From assembly GCA_020635795.1 (NCBI GenBank), contig JACJZD010000001.1:1621001-1685000 (forward strand): DNA of 64,000 bases. Direction: 5' to 3'. Below, piece by piece: positions 50,941-59,986 of the stretch; the first letter of the stretch is position 1, and each line of letters opens with the position of its first letter. This DNA comes from Flavobacteriales bacterium (lineage in GTDB: Bacteria > Bacteroidota > Bacteroidia > Flavobacteriales_E > Vicingaceae). The notes under the pieces were generated by a model. That model did no database searches. It saw only the letters and a program-made list of their open reading frames with translations, and had not been told where the DNA came from. Position numbers and translations under genes: made by a program.

Positions 50941-51713
50941 TGAATACAGCAACAGAACAAGGAACAGTAGAAATAAACGTAAACGAAAAAGGAATTGCAA
51001 CCATTGAATTTTTTCATCCTTTGAGTAACTCGTTACCCGGTAAAGTTTTAAACAAACTTGCAGAAACGATTACTGAAGCAGGTAAAAATGATGCAGTTAA
51101 GGTAATCATATTAAAATCGAAAGGTGAAAAAGCCTTTTGTGCTGGCGCAAGTTTTGATGAATTAATTTCAATCAACGATTTAGAAACTGGCACCAAGTTT
51201 TTCTCAGGTTTTGCTAATGTAATTAATGCTGCACGAAAATGCCCAAAACTGATTATTGGGCGAGTACAAGGCAAAGCTGTTGGTGGTGGTGTAGGTATGG
51301 CTAGTGCCGTGGATATTTGTTACGCCACCAAAGGTGCTGCTGTAAAATTAAGCGAGCTGGCTGTAGGTATTGGTCCTTTTGTGGTTGGACCAGCCGTAGA
51401 ACGAAAAATAGGGACATCGGCAATGAGTATGTTGGCAATAAATGCTACCGAATGGTATAGTGCCGATTGGGCAAAAGAAAAATCGCTTTATGCCGAAACA
51501 TTTGAAACCATTGAAGAAATGGATACTGCAATAGACGTTTTAGCAAATAAATTAGCAAGCTCTAACCCAGAAGCCATGAGCATGTTAAAAACCATTTTTT
51601 GGCAAGGAACAGAACATTGGGATACTTTACTAATTGAACGTGCTGGCATGAGTGGAAAATTAGTTTTATCTGATTTTACGCGAAATGCGATAAATGCTTT
51701 TAAAGCGAAGTAA
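50940..51713 (+). CDS. Enoyl-CoA hydratase/isomerase family protein
   Basis: At 257 residues this is a crotonase-family enzyme: KVIILKSKGEKAFCAGASFDELISI (oxyanion loop), IGRVQGKAVGGGVGMASAVDICYATKGAAVKLSELAVGIGPFVVGPAVERKIG and a C-terminal helical region. One glutamate of the usual acid pair seems replaced near VGIGPF, as in PaaF/PaaG-like or other variants; the exact reaction is uncertain. Neighbouring PaaZ-like gene suggests a shared role in aromatic acid or fatty acid degradation. The start codon is embedded in a 7-base repeat. Confidence 0.88.
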   Translation: MNTATEQGTVEINVNEKGIATIEFFHPLSNSLPGKVLNKLAETITEAGKNDAVKVIILKSKGEKAFCAGASFDELISINDLETGTKFFSGFANVINAARKCPKLIIGRVQGKAVGGGVGMASAVDICYATKGAAVKLSELAVGIGPFVVGPAVERKIGTSAMSMLAINATEWYSADWAKEKSLYAETFETIEEMDTAIDVLANKLASSNPEAMSMLKTIFWQGTEHWDTLLIERAGMSGKLVLSDFTRNAINAFKAK

Positions 51714-51735
51714 TAACATGTTAAATAACATGACT

Positions 51736-51762
51736 AGCCCTGACAAATGTCAGGGCTTTTTT
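51736..51762 (+). terminator. Terminator after the enoyl-CoA hydratase gene
   Basis: Stem AGCCCTGACA / TGTCAGGGCT with a short AA loop and a T tract, 23 bases after the stop. Confidence 0.9.
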
Positions 51763-51809
51763 GTTTTTTGGGGTATAACTTTATGATATAAACCAATAAA
51801 ACAAAAACT

Positions 51810-52229
51810 ATGAGTCAAACAATTGAAATTAATCAAGGTGAAATTAAAGTGAATTTTAAAACTCCTACAAGTGGGAAAGTATCGTTTAAAGATCTTGGAT
51901 TGAAAAACGAAGATTTAATATCGGAGAGTGGATTGGTAAGAATGGTCTTCGATTTTGAAGGGATTGGAGAACATAATTATTATCAAGTACCTACCATTAG
52001 TATTGCTTACAAAGAAGAAATGGGTGAAACACACTGGCAATGCGATTTTAATGGTGAAACCATTTTAGATAAAACCGACCATCACGGACATTCAACCGTT
52101 ATTTTGTTAAACAGAACAAAATTGAGTAGTTTAGAACACCACCACCAAAATGTTTTGGTATTGCATGGTGAGTTTCCAAAACCAGCTCATTTAATTGCAG
52201 AAGATTCGTTTATTACCTTCTTTTCTTAA
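51810..52229 (+). CDS. Hypothetical soluble protein, 139 residues
   Basis: I do not recognise this family. The protein has no signal peptide or membrane segment and reads as mostly beta strands (IEINQGEIKVNFKTPTSGKVSF, YYQVPTISIAYKEEMGETHWQCDF). It has a histidine-rich middle and end (DKTDHHGHSTVILL, LEHHHQNVLVLHGEF), which could bind metal. It lies between two terminators, so it is a single-gene unit. Confidence 0.68.
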   Translation: MSQTIEINQGEIKVNFKTPTSGKVSFKDLGLKNEDLISESGLVRMVFDFEGIGEHNYYQVPTISIAYKEEMGETHWQCDFNGETILDKTDHHGHSTVILLNRTKLSSLEHHHQNVLVLHGEFPKPAHLIAEDSFITFFS

Positions 52230-52245
52230 GAAATAAGCACACTAT

Positions 52246-52279
52246 AAAAAAGCTCTAACAAAAATGTTGGAGCTTTTTT
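52246..52279 (+). terminator. Terminator after the 139-residue protein gene
   Basis: Stem AAAAAAGCTCTAACA / TGTTGGAGCTTTTTT with an AAAA loop and one G-T pair. It is very similar to the terminator at 53797-53829 beyond cassette 4. Confidence 0.85.
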
Positions 52280-52368
52280 ATTTTCTGTACTTTTAATGAC
52301 AACAACTAATTACAATTATTTACAAACGACTACAAATAATTACAAATGGACTTGCGTTTAGCCGCATG

Positions 52369-53787
52369 TTAGCCATAATTTCAGAAACGACCTGCAAACC
52401 AAGAAAATATGAAGTACAAACTGATAATATTAGGATTATTAATAAGCTTAACTGGATTTACTCAGACAATTGAACAACTTGAATTAAAGCTGAGACATAC
52501 ACCAATCTTGAAACTTGATTCAGTAAAACTGATTTGTAATCAGATTTTTAAACTGGATAAATACAATGAATCAGCTATTGATTATTTAATGGAATCATAT
52601 CGGTATCAAACCGATGATTCACCAGAGCTATTGTTTTTTAGTGGTCGTGAAAAGTCCGATATTGATACTACAATAAATTACACAGATTCAATTAATACCT
52701 TCTTTCAAAATTTGGTTGAAAGTGATAAATCCAATCCAATTCCATTGATATTGGAGGCTAAGTATAAATTTGGCAGAACATTTCCTTCGGATTCCAATAA
52801 GATTGCCCCGTTAGAGAAAGCCTTACAGCTTGACAAGGGAAATATTGAAGCAAACTTTTTATTAGGACAAACATACTATTTCATATTTATTGACGAGTTT
52901 AAAAAAGACTCAAATAATTCTAACTTGGAAGAATTAGCATCTAAGTCTTTAAACAGATTGGAGCAATCTTTTATTTTGGATAGCACAAAAAGAGAACTAT
53001 TAAGGTATCCATTGATACAGTTAGCAAATTATTTAGGAGATTCTCAAAAAATAAAGGAATACAAAACTTACAAAGTTCACTCTGATTTATATTTCCCTTT
53101 AAAATCTTTAGGTACTTTTAGCGATGATTGGAATTTAAATTATACGATAAATATAATGCAAGAAATAGATTTGGCTTTATTCGTTAATAATTGGTATTCG
53201 AGTCAACTTAGAGCAATGAGCGAACCTATTTTGTGCAAAGATTATTCAGTAGATAACTCATACAGATTTACATGGTTAAGAACATTTCACAACCCGATTG
53301 CTGTTCGTATAGATAATAACAATGGGCAGATTCTATTGACATGGAAAGAGTGTGATGGTGCAGGGGGATATGAGCCTGGTAAAATCATAGTGGATAAACA
53401 AAAGAAAATATCAGAAGCTAAATGGCAAGAATTTCAAAAAATGATTTCACAGATTGATTTTTGGAAAATGCCATCAACATCAAATGAGATTCTTGGAACT
53501 GATGGTGCACAATGGATTCTTGAAGGAATCAATGAAGGAAAATATCATGTAACTGATAGGTGGACTCCACGAGGTTCTGATTATGCAAAATGTTGTGAGT
53601 ATCTAATTGAACTTACGGACATCAAGATTAAAGAAAAAGAGAAATACTAATAAAAAACTATGGCTAACAATGTGTCATACGTAATGGCGGGGAAAGTAGT
53701 AAATATCAAGGTTTGCAGCTCGCATCAATTCCATTTCGGTTTGATAGCGAGAAGCTCCGAAGTCCGCCACTACGCATACACTCAACG
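52369..53787 (+). mobile_element. Solitary integron-like gene cassette 4
   Basis: The unit opens with GTTAGCCATA (52368-52377), carries one gene, shows the exact reverse complement TATGGCTAAC (53659-53668), and ends with an attC-like hairpin closing at AACGTTAAAC (53785-53793). It sits between a terminator and the 3' end of nqrF, 34 kb from the three-cassette block, with the same architecture. Confidence 0.6.
52409..53650 (+). CDS. Cassette-borne exported TPR-like protein, 413 residues
   Basis: No named family is recognised. The product has a signal peptide (YKLIILGLLISLTGFTQ) and a helical first part with TPR-like spacing (ALQLDKGNIEANFLLGQTYYFIFIDEF). The C-terminal domain (about 285-405) reads RTFHNPIAVRIDNNNGQI, YEPGKIIVDKQKKISEAKWQEFQKMISQIDFWKMP, TDGAQWILEGINEGKYHVTDRWTP. 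The C-terminal segment looks like a conserved module seen in other unnamed secreted proteins. It is the only gene in cassette 4. Confidence 0.7.
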   Translation: MKYKLIILGLLISLTGFTQTIEQLELKLRHTPILKLDSVKLICNQIFKLDKYNESAIDYLMESYRYQTDDSPELLFFSGREKSDIDTTINYTDSINTFFQNLVESDKSNPIPLILEAKYKFGRTFPSDSNKIAPLEKALQLDKGNIEANFLLGQTYYFIFIDEFKKDSNNSNLEELASKSLNRLEQSFILDSTKRELLRYPLIQLANYLGDSQKIKEYKTYKVHSDLYFPLKSLGTFSDDWNLNYTINIMQEIDLALFVNNWYSSQLRAMSEPILCKDYSVDNSYRFTWLRTFHNPIAVRIDNNNGQILLTWKECDGAGGYEPGKIIVDKQKKISEAKWQEFQKMISQIDFWKMPSTSNEILGTDGAQWILEGINEGKYHVTDRWTPRGSDYAKCCEYLIELTDIKIKEKEKY

Positions 53788-53793
53788 TTAAAC
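53662..53793 (+). repeat. attC-like site 4
   Basis: It runs from GGCTAAC (then AATG) to GTTAAAC (53787-53793), the latter a perfect match to the canonical GTTRRRY core. Arms CATACGTAATGGCGG (53676-53690) and CCGCCACTACGCATA (53764-53778) pair at 12 of 15 positions. An inner stem CTCGCATCAA / TTGATAGCGAG follows. Length is 132 bases. Confidence 0.65.
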
Positions 53794-53796
53794 CCA

Positions 53797-53829
53797 TAAA
53801 AAAAGCTCAACAAATGTTGAGCTTTTTTA
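53797..53829. terminator. Terminator between cassette 4 and nqrF
   Basis: Stem AAAAAAGCTCAACA / TGTTGAGCTTTTTT with an AA loop, starting four bases after the cassette's closing core site and 18 bases from the nqrF stop. It probably ends the nqr operon on the minus strand and could also act on the plus strand. Confidence 0.88.
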
Positions 53830-53846
53830 TATTAATTTGAGGATGC

Positions 53847-55142
53847 TTATCCACCAAAATCATCAAAACGAACATTTTCTTTTGGTACACCCCATTGATC
53901 GCACATGTTAACCACGGCGTTGTTCATCATTGGAGGTCCACAGAAATAAAATTCAATATCTTCTGGAGCATCGTGTTTACTTAAATATTGGTCAATTACC
54001 ACTTGGTGCACAAACCCAACAAAACCATCTCCTTCATCATTGGTGTCTTTCATCACTTTCCAATTATCTGATTCTAATGGCTCAGACAATACCAAGTAAA
54101 ATTTAAAGTTTGGAAAATCTCTCTCTAAATCTCTAAAATAGTGAATGTAAAACAACTCTCCTTTTGAACGACCACCATACCAATAAGTAACTTTACGACC
54201 TGTTTTTAATGTTTTAAACAACTCGTACAAGTGCGAACGCATTGGAGCCATACCAGCACCACCACCAATATAAAGCATTTCAGCATCCGACTCATTAATA
54301 AAGAACTCTCCGTAAGGTCCTGAAATGATAGCTTTATCGCCAACTTTTAAATTAAAGATGTACGAAGAAGCAATACCCGGATTTACATCCATCCAGCCAT
54401 TTTTAGCTCTATCGAAAGGAGGTGTAGCAACACGTACATTCAACATAATTTTTCTTCCTTCAGCAGGGTAAGAAGCCATAGAATAAGCTCTAACTACTTC
54501 CTCGTCATTTTTCATTACCAAAGGCCATAGGTTAAATTTATCCCAATCTGCTTTAAATTTATCTGGCTCTCCCGGATGATCTTGAGGATGTGCAGTAATA
54601 TCCATGTCCTTATAGTTAACCGTACATGCAGGTATTTTAATTTGTATATAACCACCTGCCTTGTAGTTCATGTCTTCTGGTATTTCAACAATAAACTCTT
54701 TAATAAACGTAGCCACGTTATAGTTAGAAACAACAGTTGCTTCCCACTCTTTAATACCCAAAATTTCTTCGTGGATATGAATATCCATGTCTTCTTTTAC
54801 CTTAACCTGACAACCTAAACGGTAATTTTCGGCTATTTCCTTTCTTGTAAAGTTTGGAATCTCTGTTGGAAGAATACTTCCACCTCCACTATTCACTTGA
54901 CAAACACATTGAATACATGTTCCACCACCACCACAAGCAGATGGCAAAAAGATACCTTCGTTACCTAATGTCGACAGTAAAGTTCCTCCACCATCAACTT
55001 CAATCACTTTATCATGGTTAATCGTAATTTTTATTTTGCCCGATGGCATTAATTTAGCCTTAGCAAAAAGTAAAATACTTACTAATGCTAAAACAACAAT
55101 TAAAAAAACTACTATGGTTATTAATATTACGCTAGTATCCAT
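53847..55142 (-). CDS. nqrF: Na+-translocating NADH:quinone reductase subunit F
   Basis: This 431-residue protein is NqrF, the NADH-oxidising entry subunit. One N-terminal helix is followed by a 2Fe-2S domain with C70, C76, C79 and C111, the same positions as in well-studied Vibrio NqrF. A ferredoxin-reductase-like FAD domain (VVRAYSMASYP) and NADH domain (YIGGGAGMAPMRSH, YFCGPPMMN) follow. It is the last gene of nqrABCDEF, with ten bases between it and nqrE. Confidence 0.97.
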   Translation of the reverse strand: MDTSVILITIVVFLIVVLALVSILLFAKAKLMPSGKIKITINHDKVIEVDGGGTLLSTLGNEGIFLPSACGGGGTCIQCVCQVNSGGGSILPTEIPNFTRKEIAENYRLGCQVKVKEDMDIHIHEEILGIKEWEATVVSNYNVATFIKEFIVEIPEDMNYKAGGYIQIKIPACTVNYKDMDITAHPQDHPGEPDKFKADWDKFNLWPLVMKNDEEVVRAYSMASYPAEGRKIMLNVRVATPPFDRAKNGWMDVNPGIASSYIFNLKVGDKAIISGPYGEFFINESDAEMLYIGGGAGMAPMRSHLYELFKTLKTGRKVTYWYGGRSKGELFYIHYFRDLERDFPNFKFYLVLSEPLESDNWKVMKDTNDEGDGFVGFVHQVVIDQYLSKHDAPEDIEFYFCGPPMMNNAVVNMCDQWGVPKENVRFDDFGG

Positions 55143-55152
55143 ATCTCAAATA

Positions 55153-55767
55153 TTAAAGTTCAAATCCTAAAAATCCTAAAAATGCTAATCCCATTAATCC
55201 TGTAAGGATAAAAGCCATACCTACTCCTTTTATTGGACCAGGAATGTGGGAATACTTAATTTTTTCTCTAATTGCAGCAATTAACACAATGGCTAAGAAC
55301 CATCCAAATCCAGAACCTACACCATATACTGTAGCTTCGCCAACATTAGAGAATTGTTTTTGTTGCATAAATAATGATGCTCCTAAAATAGCACAGTTTA
55401 CTGCAATAAGTGGTAAGAAAATACCTAATGCCCCGTACAAAGCAGGAGAAAACTTTTCAACCAACATTTCTACCAATTGTACAATAGATGCAATAACAGC
55501 AATAAACATAATAAAACTCAAAAAGCTTAAATCTACATCAGCATACTCAGCACCTAACCAAGATAAAGCACCCTCTTTAAGTACATAGGTTTCTAACAAA
55601 TAATTGACTGGTACGGTAACCAACAATACAAAAATTACTGCTGCACCTAAACCTACTGCAGTTTTTACCGATTTTGAAACTGCCAAATATGAACACATTC
55701 CTAAGAAGAAGGTGAAAATCATATTTTCTATGAAGGCACTTTTTATAAATAAATTAACTAATTCCAT
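55153..55767 (-). CDS. nqrE: Na+-translocating NADH:quinone reductase subunit E
   Basis: The 204-residue protein has six helices of the NqrDE/RnfAE family: LFIKSAFIENMIFTFFLGMCSYLAVSKSVKTAVGLG at the front, with the conserved cysteine, and LIAVNCAILGASLFMQQKQF with the second cysteine in the matching half. With NqrD it holds an iron centre in the membrane and helps form the Na+ path. Confidence 0.96.
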   Translation of the reverse strand: MELVNLFIKSAFIENMIFTFFLGMCSYLAVSKSVKTAVGLGAAVIFVLLVTVPVNYLLETYVLKEGALSWLGAEYADVDLSFLSFIMFIAVIASIVQLVEMLVEKFSPALYGALGIFLPLIAVNCAILGASLFMQQKQFSNVGEATVYGVGSGFGWFLAIVLIAAIREKIKYSHIPGPIKGVGMAFILTGLMGLAFLGFLGFEL

Positions 55768-55789
55768 TTCTTTATAGTATTAAAACTTA

Positions 55790-56452
55790 TTATTCTCCAA
55801 TTAATTGAGGGTTTCTTGCTTTCTGAACCCAAATGTATATTGCCACAATAAACAACGATGACGGAGGCAATAACATTAATCCGTTATTCATATAGCCCAT
55901 ATCAAAAACTGCATCTGGTAACAATTGCAATTTACCTAAACCCGGTATGGTTAAAAACCCTGACCCGAAAACCTCTTTAAAAAACGCAACAACAACTAAA
56001 ACCAAACCATAACCTAATCCGTTACCTATACCATCTAAAGCAGACGCCCAAGGCTTGTTTCCTAAAGCAAATGCTTCTAAACGTCCCATAATAATACAGT
56101 TGGTAATAATTAAACCAACAAATACCGATAATGATTTAGAAACATCATATACATAAGCTTTAAGAATTTGGTCAACACAAATAACCAAAAATGCTACAAC
56201 CACAAGCTCAACAATAATTCTAATTCTACTGGGGATAATGTTTCTCATTAAAGAGATTACTACGTTACCTAAAGTAGTTACTGCCAACACAGCAATAGAC
56301 ATGATAAGTGCATTATCCATTTGAACCGTTACAGCCAATGCTGAACATATACCCAATACCTGAATAGTAACAGGATTGATGGTGTTTAATGGCTCTGTAA
56401 TTAACTTTCTATTTTTCTTTGAAAATAGAGACTCTTTTTTTGCTTCGCTCAT
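55790..56452 (-). CDS. nqrD: Na+-translocating NADH:quinone reductase subunit D
   Basis: At 220 residues this is NqrD, the partner of NqrE: NPVTIQVLGICSALAVTVQMDNALIMSIAVLAVTTLGNVVIS near the front, FVGLIITNCIIMGRLEAFA with a conserved cysteine, and a C-terminal helical hairpin. It starts 28 bases after nqrC. Confidence 0.96.
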   Translation of the reverse strand: MSEAKKESLFSKKNRKLITEPLNTINPVTIQVLGICSALAVTVQMDNALIMSIAVLAVTTLGNVVISLMRNIIPSRIRIIVELVVVAFLVICVDQILKAYVYDVSKSLSVFVGLIITNCIIMGRLEAFALGNKPWASALDGIGNGLGYGLVLVVVAFFKEVFGSGFLTIPGLGKLQLLPDAVFDMGYMNNGLMLLPPSSLFIVAIYIWVQKARNPQLIGE

Positions 56453-56480
56453 AATTAATCTAATTTACTTTTGCGATTTA

Positions 56481-57380
56481 TTAATTTATTGAATCATTTA
56501 CACTAACTAGTGTTGAATCACTCACAACAATTTCTTCGGTAACTACTTCTTCTGGTTGATTTCCAGCAAACTCAGGATTGCTCTTAAAAAAATTGTAGTA
56601 AACCACTAAATTTCTTTTTAACATTTCTTGAACACCAACACCAGTAAACGTTGCTCCACTAATCCCATCAACTTGGTGCTCGTTTAATGTAGCCCCTGGT
56701 TTTAATACATTAACTGATGTAAATTCGTTATCGTTAGCTATTAACTTACCAATGTATTGATCTTGAAACCAATCTTCTTTAATTTTAGAACCTAACCCAG
56801 GTGTTTCACCTTTGTGGTCGAATACAGAACCGTTAATGGTTTTAAAGTCAGATTTAATACACACATAACCCCAAATATCATCCCACAAACCTTTACCACT
56901 TGCTGATAACACAAAATATTTTTCACCATTGTGTTCGCAAACAAAAATTGGGAAATGGATATCTTGAGATTTTTTTAATTCTTCAACCAACAAATCAGCA
57001 TTTCCTTTTGTTTTGTTCATTATTGGTTTAATAAATTTAGAATACTCTTTTCTTAAATCAATGTTAAAAGCATCTAATTTATCTTTTGGGTCAATGGGGT
57101 CATTCACCGACTTATCACTTAAAATTTCACCATTGTAATTAATGGTTAATCTTCTTGTAATAAAATTAGGAAATGCTTTCCCTGCTTCATCCCTTGAAAT
57201 ACCTTTTGTTTCATCAATACCAATAGCTTGAAGAATGTTTTGCATCTTCTCATTATCAACATTGGCTTGCTGAACTGGTTTTAAGCTCATTGAAATAAAA
57301 GCCAATAAACCACCAACAATTACTACCATTATAATGGCAAAAGTTATTGTATATCCGTTACTTTCTCTGTTAATAGCCAT
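56481..57380 (-). CDS. nqrC: Na+-translocating NADH:quinone reductase subunit C
   Basis: The 299-residue protein has one N-terminal helix (TITFAIIMVVIVGGLLAFISM) and a periplasmic FMN-binding domain with the flavinylation motif SGATFTGVG, where the threonine carries covalent FMN. Its attachment needs ApbE, which is not in the window. The acidic C-terminal tail (QPEEVVTEEIVVSDSTLVSVNDS) is longer than in Vibrio. It is two bases from nqrB. Confidence 0.95.
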   Translation of the reverse strand: MAINRESNGYTITFAIIMVVIVGGLLAFISMSLKPVQQANVDNEKMQNILQAIGIDETKGISRDEAGKAFPNFITRRLTINYNGEILSDKSVNDPIDPKDKLDAFNIDLRKEYSKFIKPIMNKTKGNADLLVEELKKSQDIHFPIFVCEHNGEKYFVLSASGKGLWDDIWGYVCIKSDFKTINGSVFDHKGETPGLGSKIKEDWFQDQYIGKLIANDNEFTSVNVLKPGATLNEHQVDGISGATFTGVGVQEMLKRNLVVYYNFFKSNPEFAGNQPEEVVTEEIVVSDSTLVSVNDSIN

Positions 57381-57382
57381 AA

Positions 57383-58549
57383 TTATGCTGTTTTTATTCT
57401 TTTTAATCTTTTCTTAATATTTGCTGAAACCACCATGTTATCAATTAATGGAGCAAACACATTACCTAAAAGTATAGCCAACATTACACCTTCAGGGTAA
57501 GCTGGATTAGCAACTCTTATTAAAATTGCCATCATACCTATAAACAATCCATAAACAATTTTACCAATATTGGTCTGAGAAGCAGTAACTGGGTCGGTAG
57601 CCATAAAAACAGCACCAAAAGCAAAACCACCTAACATTAAGTGATGTAAAGCTGGTACTTGTGAATAAACTGATGTACCTAATGCATTAAATGCTAACCC
57701 TGTTAAAAGACCACCAACACACATCGACAACATTATTCTTAAACTTCCTATACCTGTAATCACTAATATTAATGCACCTAAACCAATTGCAATTACAGAC
57801 GTTTCGCCAATAGAACCTGGTATAAAGCCAATAATAGATTCCATCATACTTGGTATAGCTTCTACTCCACCTTGAACTGCATTACCAAGAGGTGTAGCTC
57901 CAGAAAAACCATCAACAGCTTTTCCATCACCTAAACTCACCCAAACTTGGTCTCCCGACATTTTTGTTGGATAAGCAAAGAATAAAAAAGCTCTAGCTAC
58001 TAAAGCCACGTTCACCACGTTCATACCTGTTCCACCAAATACTTCTTTACCAATAACTACAGCAAAAATAGTAGCAACTGCAACCATCCACAATGGCACA
58101 TCAACTGGCATAATCAACGGAATTAACATTCCCGACACCAAAAACCCTTCATGAATTGCATGTTTTTTAACCGCTGCAAAAATAAATTCAACTCCTAAAC
58201 CTGCTGCATACGAAACTATTACTATTGGCAACACCTGAATAGCTCCGTAGATAAATTTATCCCAAAACATGGAACAAACATTATCCCCTAAAGCCACTTC
58301 GCCAAGAGCTAAAAAATGTTGATGTCCAACATTGTATATACCAAATAATAAAGCTGGAACTAACGCCAAAACAACCATAATCATGGTTCTTTTTAAATCT
58401 ATACCATCTTTAATGTGAGTACCGTTGTGACTTGTATGTCCAGGAACGAACAAAAACGTGTACATTCCATCCCAAACCGTATGAGCTATAGGAAATTTCC
58501 CATCAGCTTTAGGTTTGATTTTTTGCATGAATTTTTCTAATGCTTCCAT
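57383..58549 (-). CDS. nqrB: Na+-translocating NADH:quinone reductase subunit B
   Basis: At 388 residues NqrB is the main membrane subunit with about ten helices. The flavinylation motif is SGATPLGNAV, with covalent FMN on the threonine. Other landmarks are GKEVFGGTGMNVVNVALVARAFLFFAYP and FGAVFMATDPVTASQT. It contributes the Na+ channel and riboflavin/quinone sites by homology. It follows nqrA after a 61-base repeat-rich gap. Confidence 0.96.
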   Translation of the reverse strand: MEALEKFMQKIKPKADGKFPIAHTVWDGMYTFLFVPGHTSHNGTHIKDGIDLKRTMIMVVLALVPALLFGIYNVGHQHFLALGEVALGDNVCSMFWDKFIYGAIQVLPIVIVSYAAGLGVEFIFAAVKKHAIHEGFLVSGMLIPLIMPVDVPLWMVAVATIFAVVIGKEVFGGTGMNVVNVALVARAFLFFAYPTKMSGDQVWVSLGDGKAVDGFSGATPLGNAVQGGVEAIPSMMESIIGFIPGSIGETSVIAIGLGALILVITGIGSLRIMLSMCVGGLLTGLAFNALGTSVYSQVPALHHLMLGGFAFGAVFMATDPVTASQTNIGKIVYGLFIGMMAILIRVANPAYPEGVMLAILLGNVFAPLIDNMVVSANIKKRLKRIKTA

Positions 58550-58610
58550 TTTTTAGTTTCTTGTTTCTTATTTCTTGTTTTTGGTTGCTTGTTTCTAGTT
58601 TTTGCAACTA
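58550..58610 (-). repeat. Word-repeat spacer between nqrA and nqrB
   Basis: Read on the coding strand the gap holds words such as AACAAGCAACC, AAAACAAG, AAATAAGAAACAAG and AAACTAAAAA, running straight into the nqrB ATG. It is the only long gap in the operon. Confidence 0.4.
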
Positions 58611-59960
58611 TTAACTACATTCTTTTTTAACCAAATTTAAAGCTTCTCTTACTACCTTTTGTGTTTCTATTTTTGATGTACAACCGTACTCACACAAAGC
58701 AAAATCTTCTGGAGCTACTTCGTAAACTCCTAATTTTTCCATGTTGTCAATATCTTCTGTAATCATTGCTTTTAACAAATACACTGGGTAAATGTCCATT
58801 GGAAAAACCTTTTCATATTCACCAGTCATCACAAAAGCTCTTTCCTCACCATTCATATTGGTGTTTAAGTCATATTCTTTATTTGGTGTTAACCACGAGA
58901 AGAATGTTCTTGATAAACTGAATTTATCAAAACCTGGAGCTATCCAACCAAAAAATTGATTGTTTCCACCTTCTGGAATTACGGATAATTGATAATCGTA
59001 ATAACCTAAATGACCATTTTCACTAATTTGAGTTCCTGTTAAAGGATTTCCACTAATGTATCTTCCGCCCTCTTCAACATTACCATTAATAATGTCTGAT
59101 ATATTTGCCCCTAAAACAGTTCTAACATATTTTGGAGATTTTACTTTTGAGCCAACAAATGCAACAGTTCTAGACGCATCGTATTTACCCTCTTTAAATA
59201 ATCTACCTATAGTTAAAACATCTAAGGCTCTTAATGTCCAAATTACTTCTCCTTTGTTTACTGGGTCGATATGGTGTGCCTGAATTCCAACATTACCTGC
59301 TGGATGTGGACCTGATACTCTATTGATTTGAACATTTTTTGCATTGGTAAATACTTCATCAGGGTTATCGTTTCCATTTACATTTAAATGAACTTTACCT
59401 TCAGTTAATTTAGCCAAAGCATTTAATCCTAATTGAAATATTTCAGCTTGTCCGTGAACAATAAAACCATAATCTGGAGCCAACGGCGCAGTATCTAGAG
59501 CCGTGATATGAATCGCTTTTGGTTTGTCGTTAGGGTTAGCTATAACATCGTAAGGTCGTTGACGAATTAAAGGCCAAACACCACTTTTCAATAGATTTTC
59601 TAAAACTTCTTCTTTTGATAATGAACTTGGGTCAGCTTGTTTAAACGATTCGAACGAATTCTGACCATCAGCTTTCACCTTAATTTCAACAATTCTTCTT
59701 TTTTCTGCTCTGTTAATTTCGGTAACTTCACCACTAATTGGCGAAGTAAACTTGATTTTATCGTTTTCTTTATCAAAAAACAATGGTGTTCCAGCTTTAA
59801 CTTTATCGCCAACTTTGGCAATAAGTTTTGGTATTAATGTTGGAAAATCACCTGGTTTTAATACAATTTCAGAAACATTGGCAGGGTTTGTGTAAAGCTT
59901 TTCGGCAGCACCTTTTAGTTTGATGTTTGCACCTTTACGAATTTTTATTTCTTTTGACAT
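58611..59960 (-). CDS. nqrA: Na+-translocating NADH:quinone reductase subunit A
   Basis: This 449-residue subunit opens the operon. It shows IKIRKGANIKLKGAAE, DFPTLIPKLIAKVGDKVKAGTPLFFDKEN, and a long soluble Rossmann-like part with FGWIAPGFDKFSLSRTFFSWL and VYPVYLLKAMITEDIDNMEKLGVYEVAPEDFALCEYGCTSKI (in parts). NqrA lies on the cytoplasmic side and is linked to the quinone site. A strong promoter box pair lies just upstream (59987-60016). Confidence 0.96.
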   Translation of the reverse strand: MSKEIKIRKGANIKLKGAAEKLYTNPANVSEIVLKPGDFPTLIPKLIAKVGDKVKAGTPLFFDKENDKIKFTSPISGEVTEINRAEKRRIVEIKVKADGQNSFESFKQADPSSLSKEEVLENLLKSGVWPLIRQRPYDVIANPNDKPKAIHITALDTAPLAPDYGFIVHGQAEIFQLGLNALAKLTEGKVHLNVNGNDNPDEVFTNAKNVQINRVSGPHPAGNVGIQAHHIDPVNKGEVIWTLRALDVLTIGRLFKEGKYDASRTVAFVGSKVKSPKYVRTVLGANISDIINGNVEEGGRYISGNPLTGTQISENGHLGYYDYQLSVIPEGGNNQFFGWIAPGFDKFSLSRTFFSWLTPNKEYDLNTNMNGEERAFVMTGEYEKVFPMDIYPVYLLKAMITEDIDNMEKLGVYEVAPEDFALCEYGCTSKIETQKVVREALNLVKKECS

Positions 59961-59986
59961 GTGTCAGTATTTATAAAATCTGGCAA

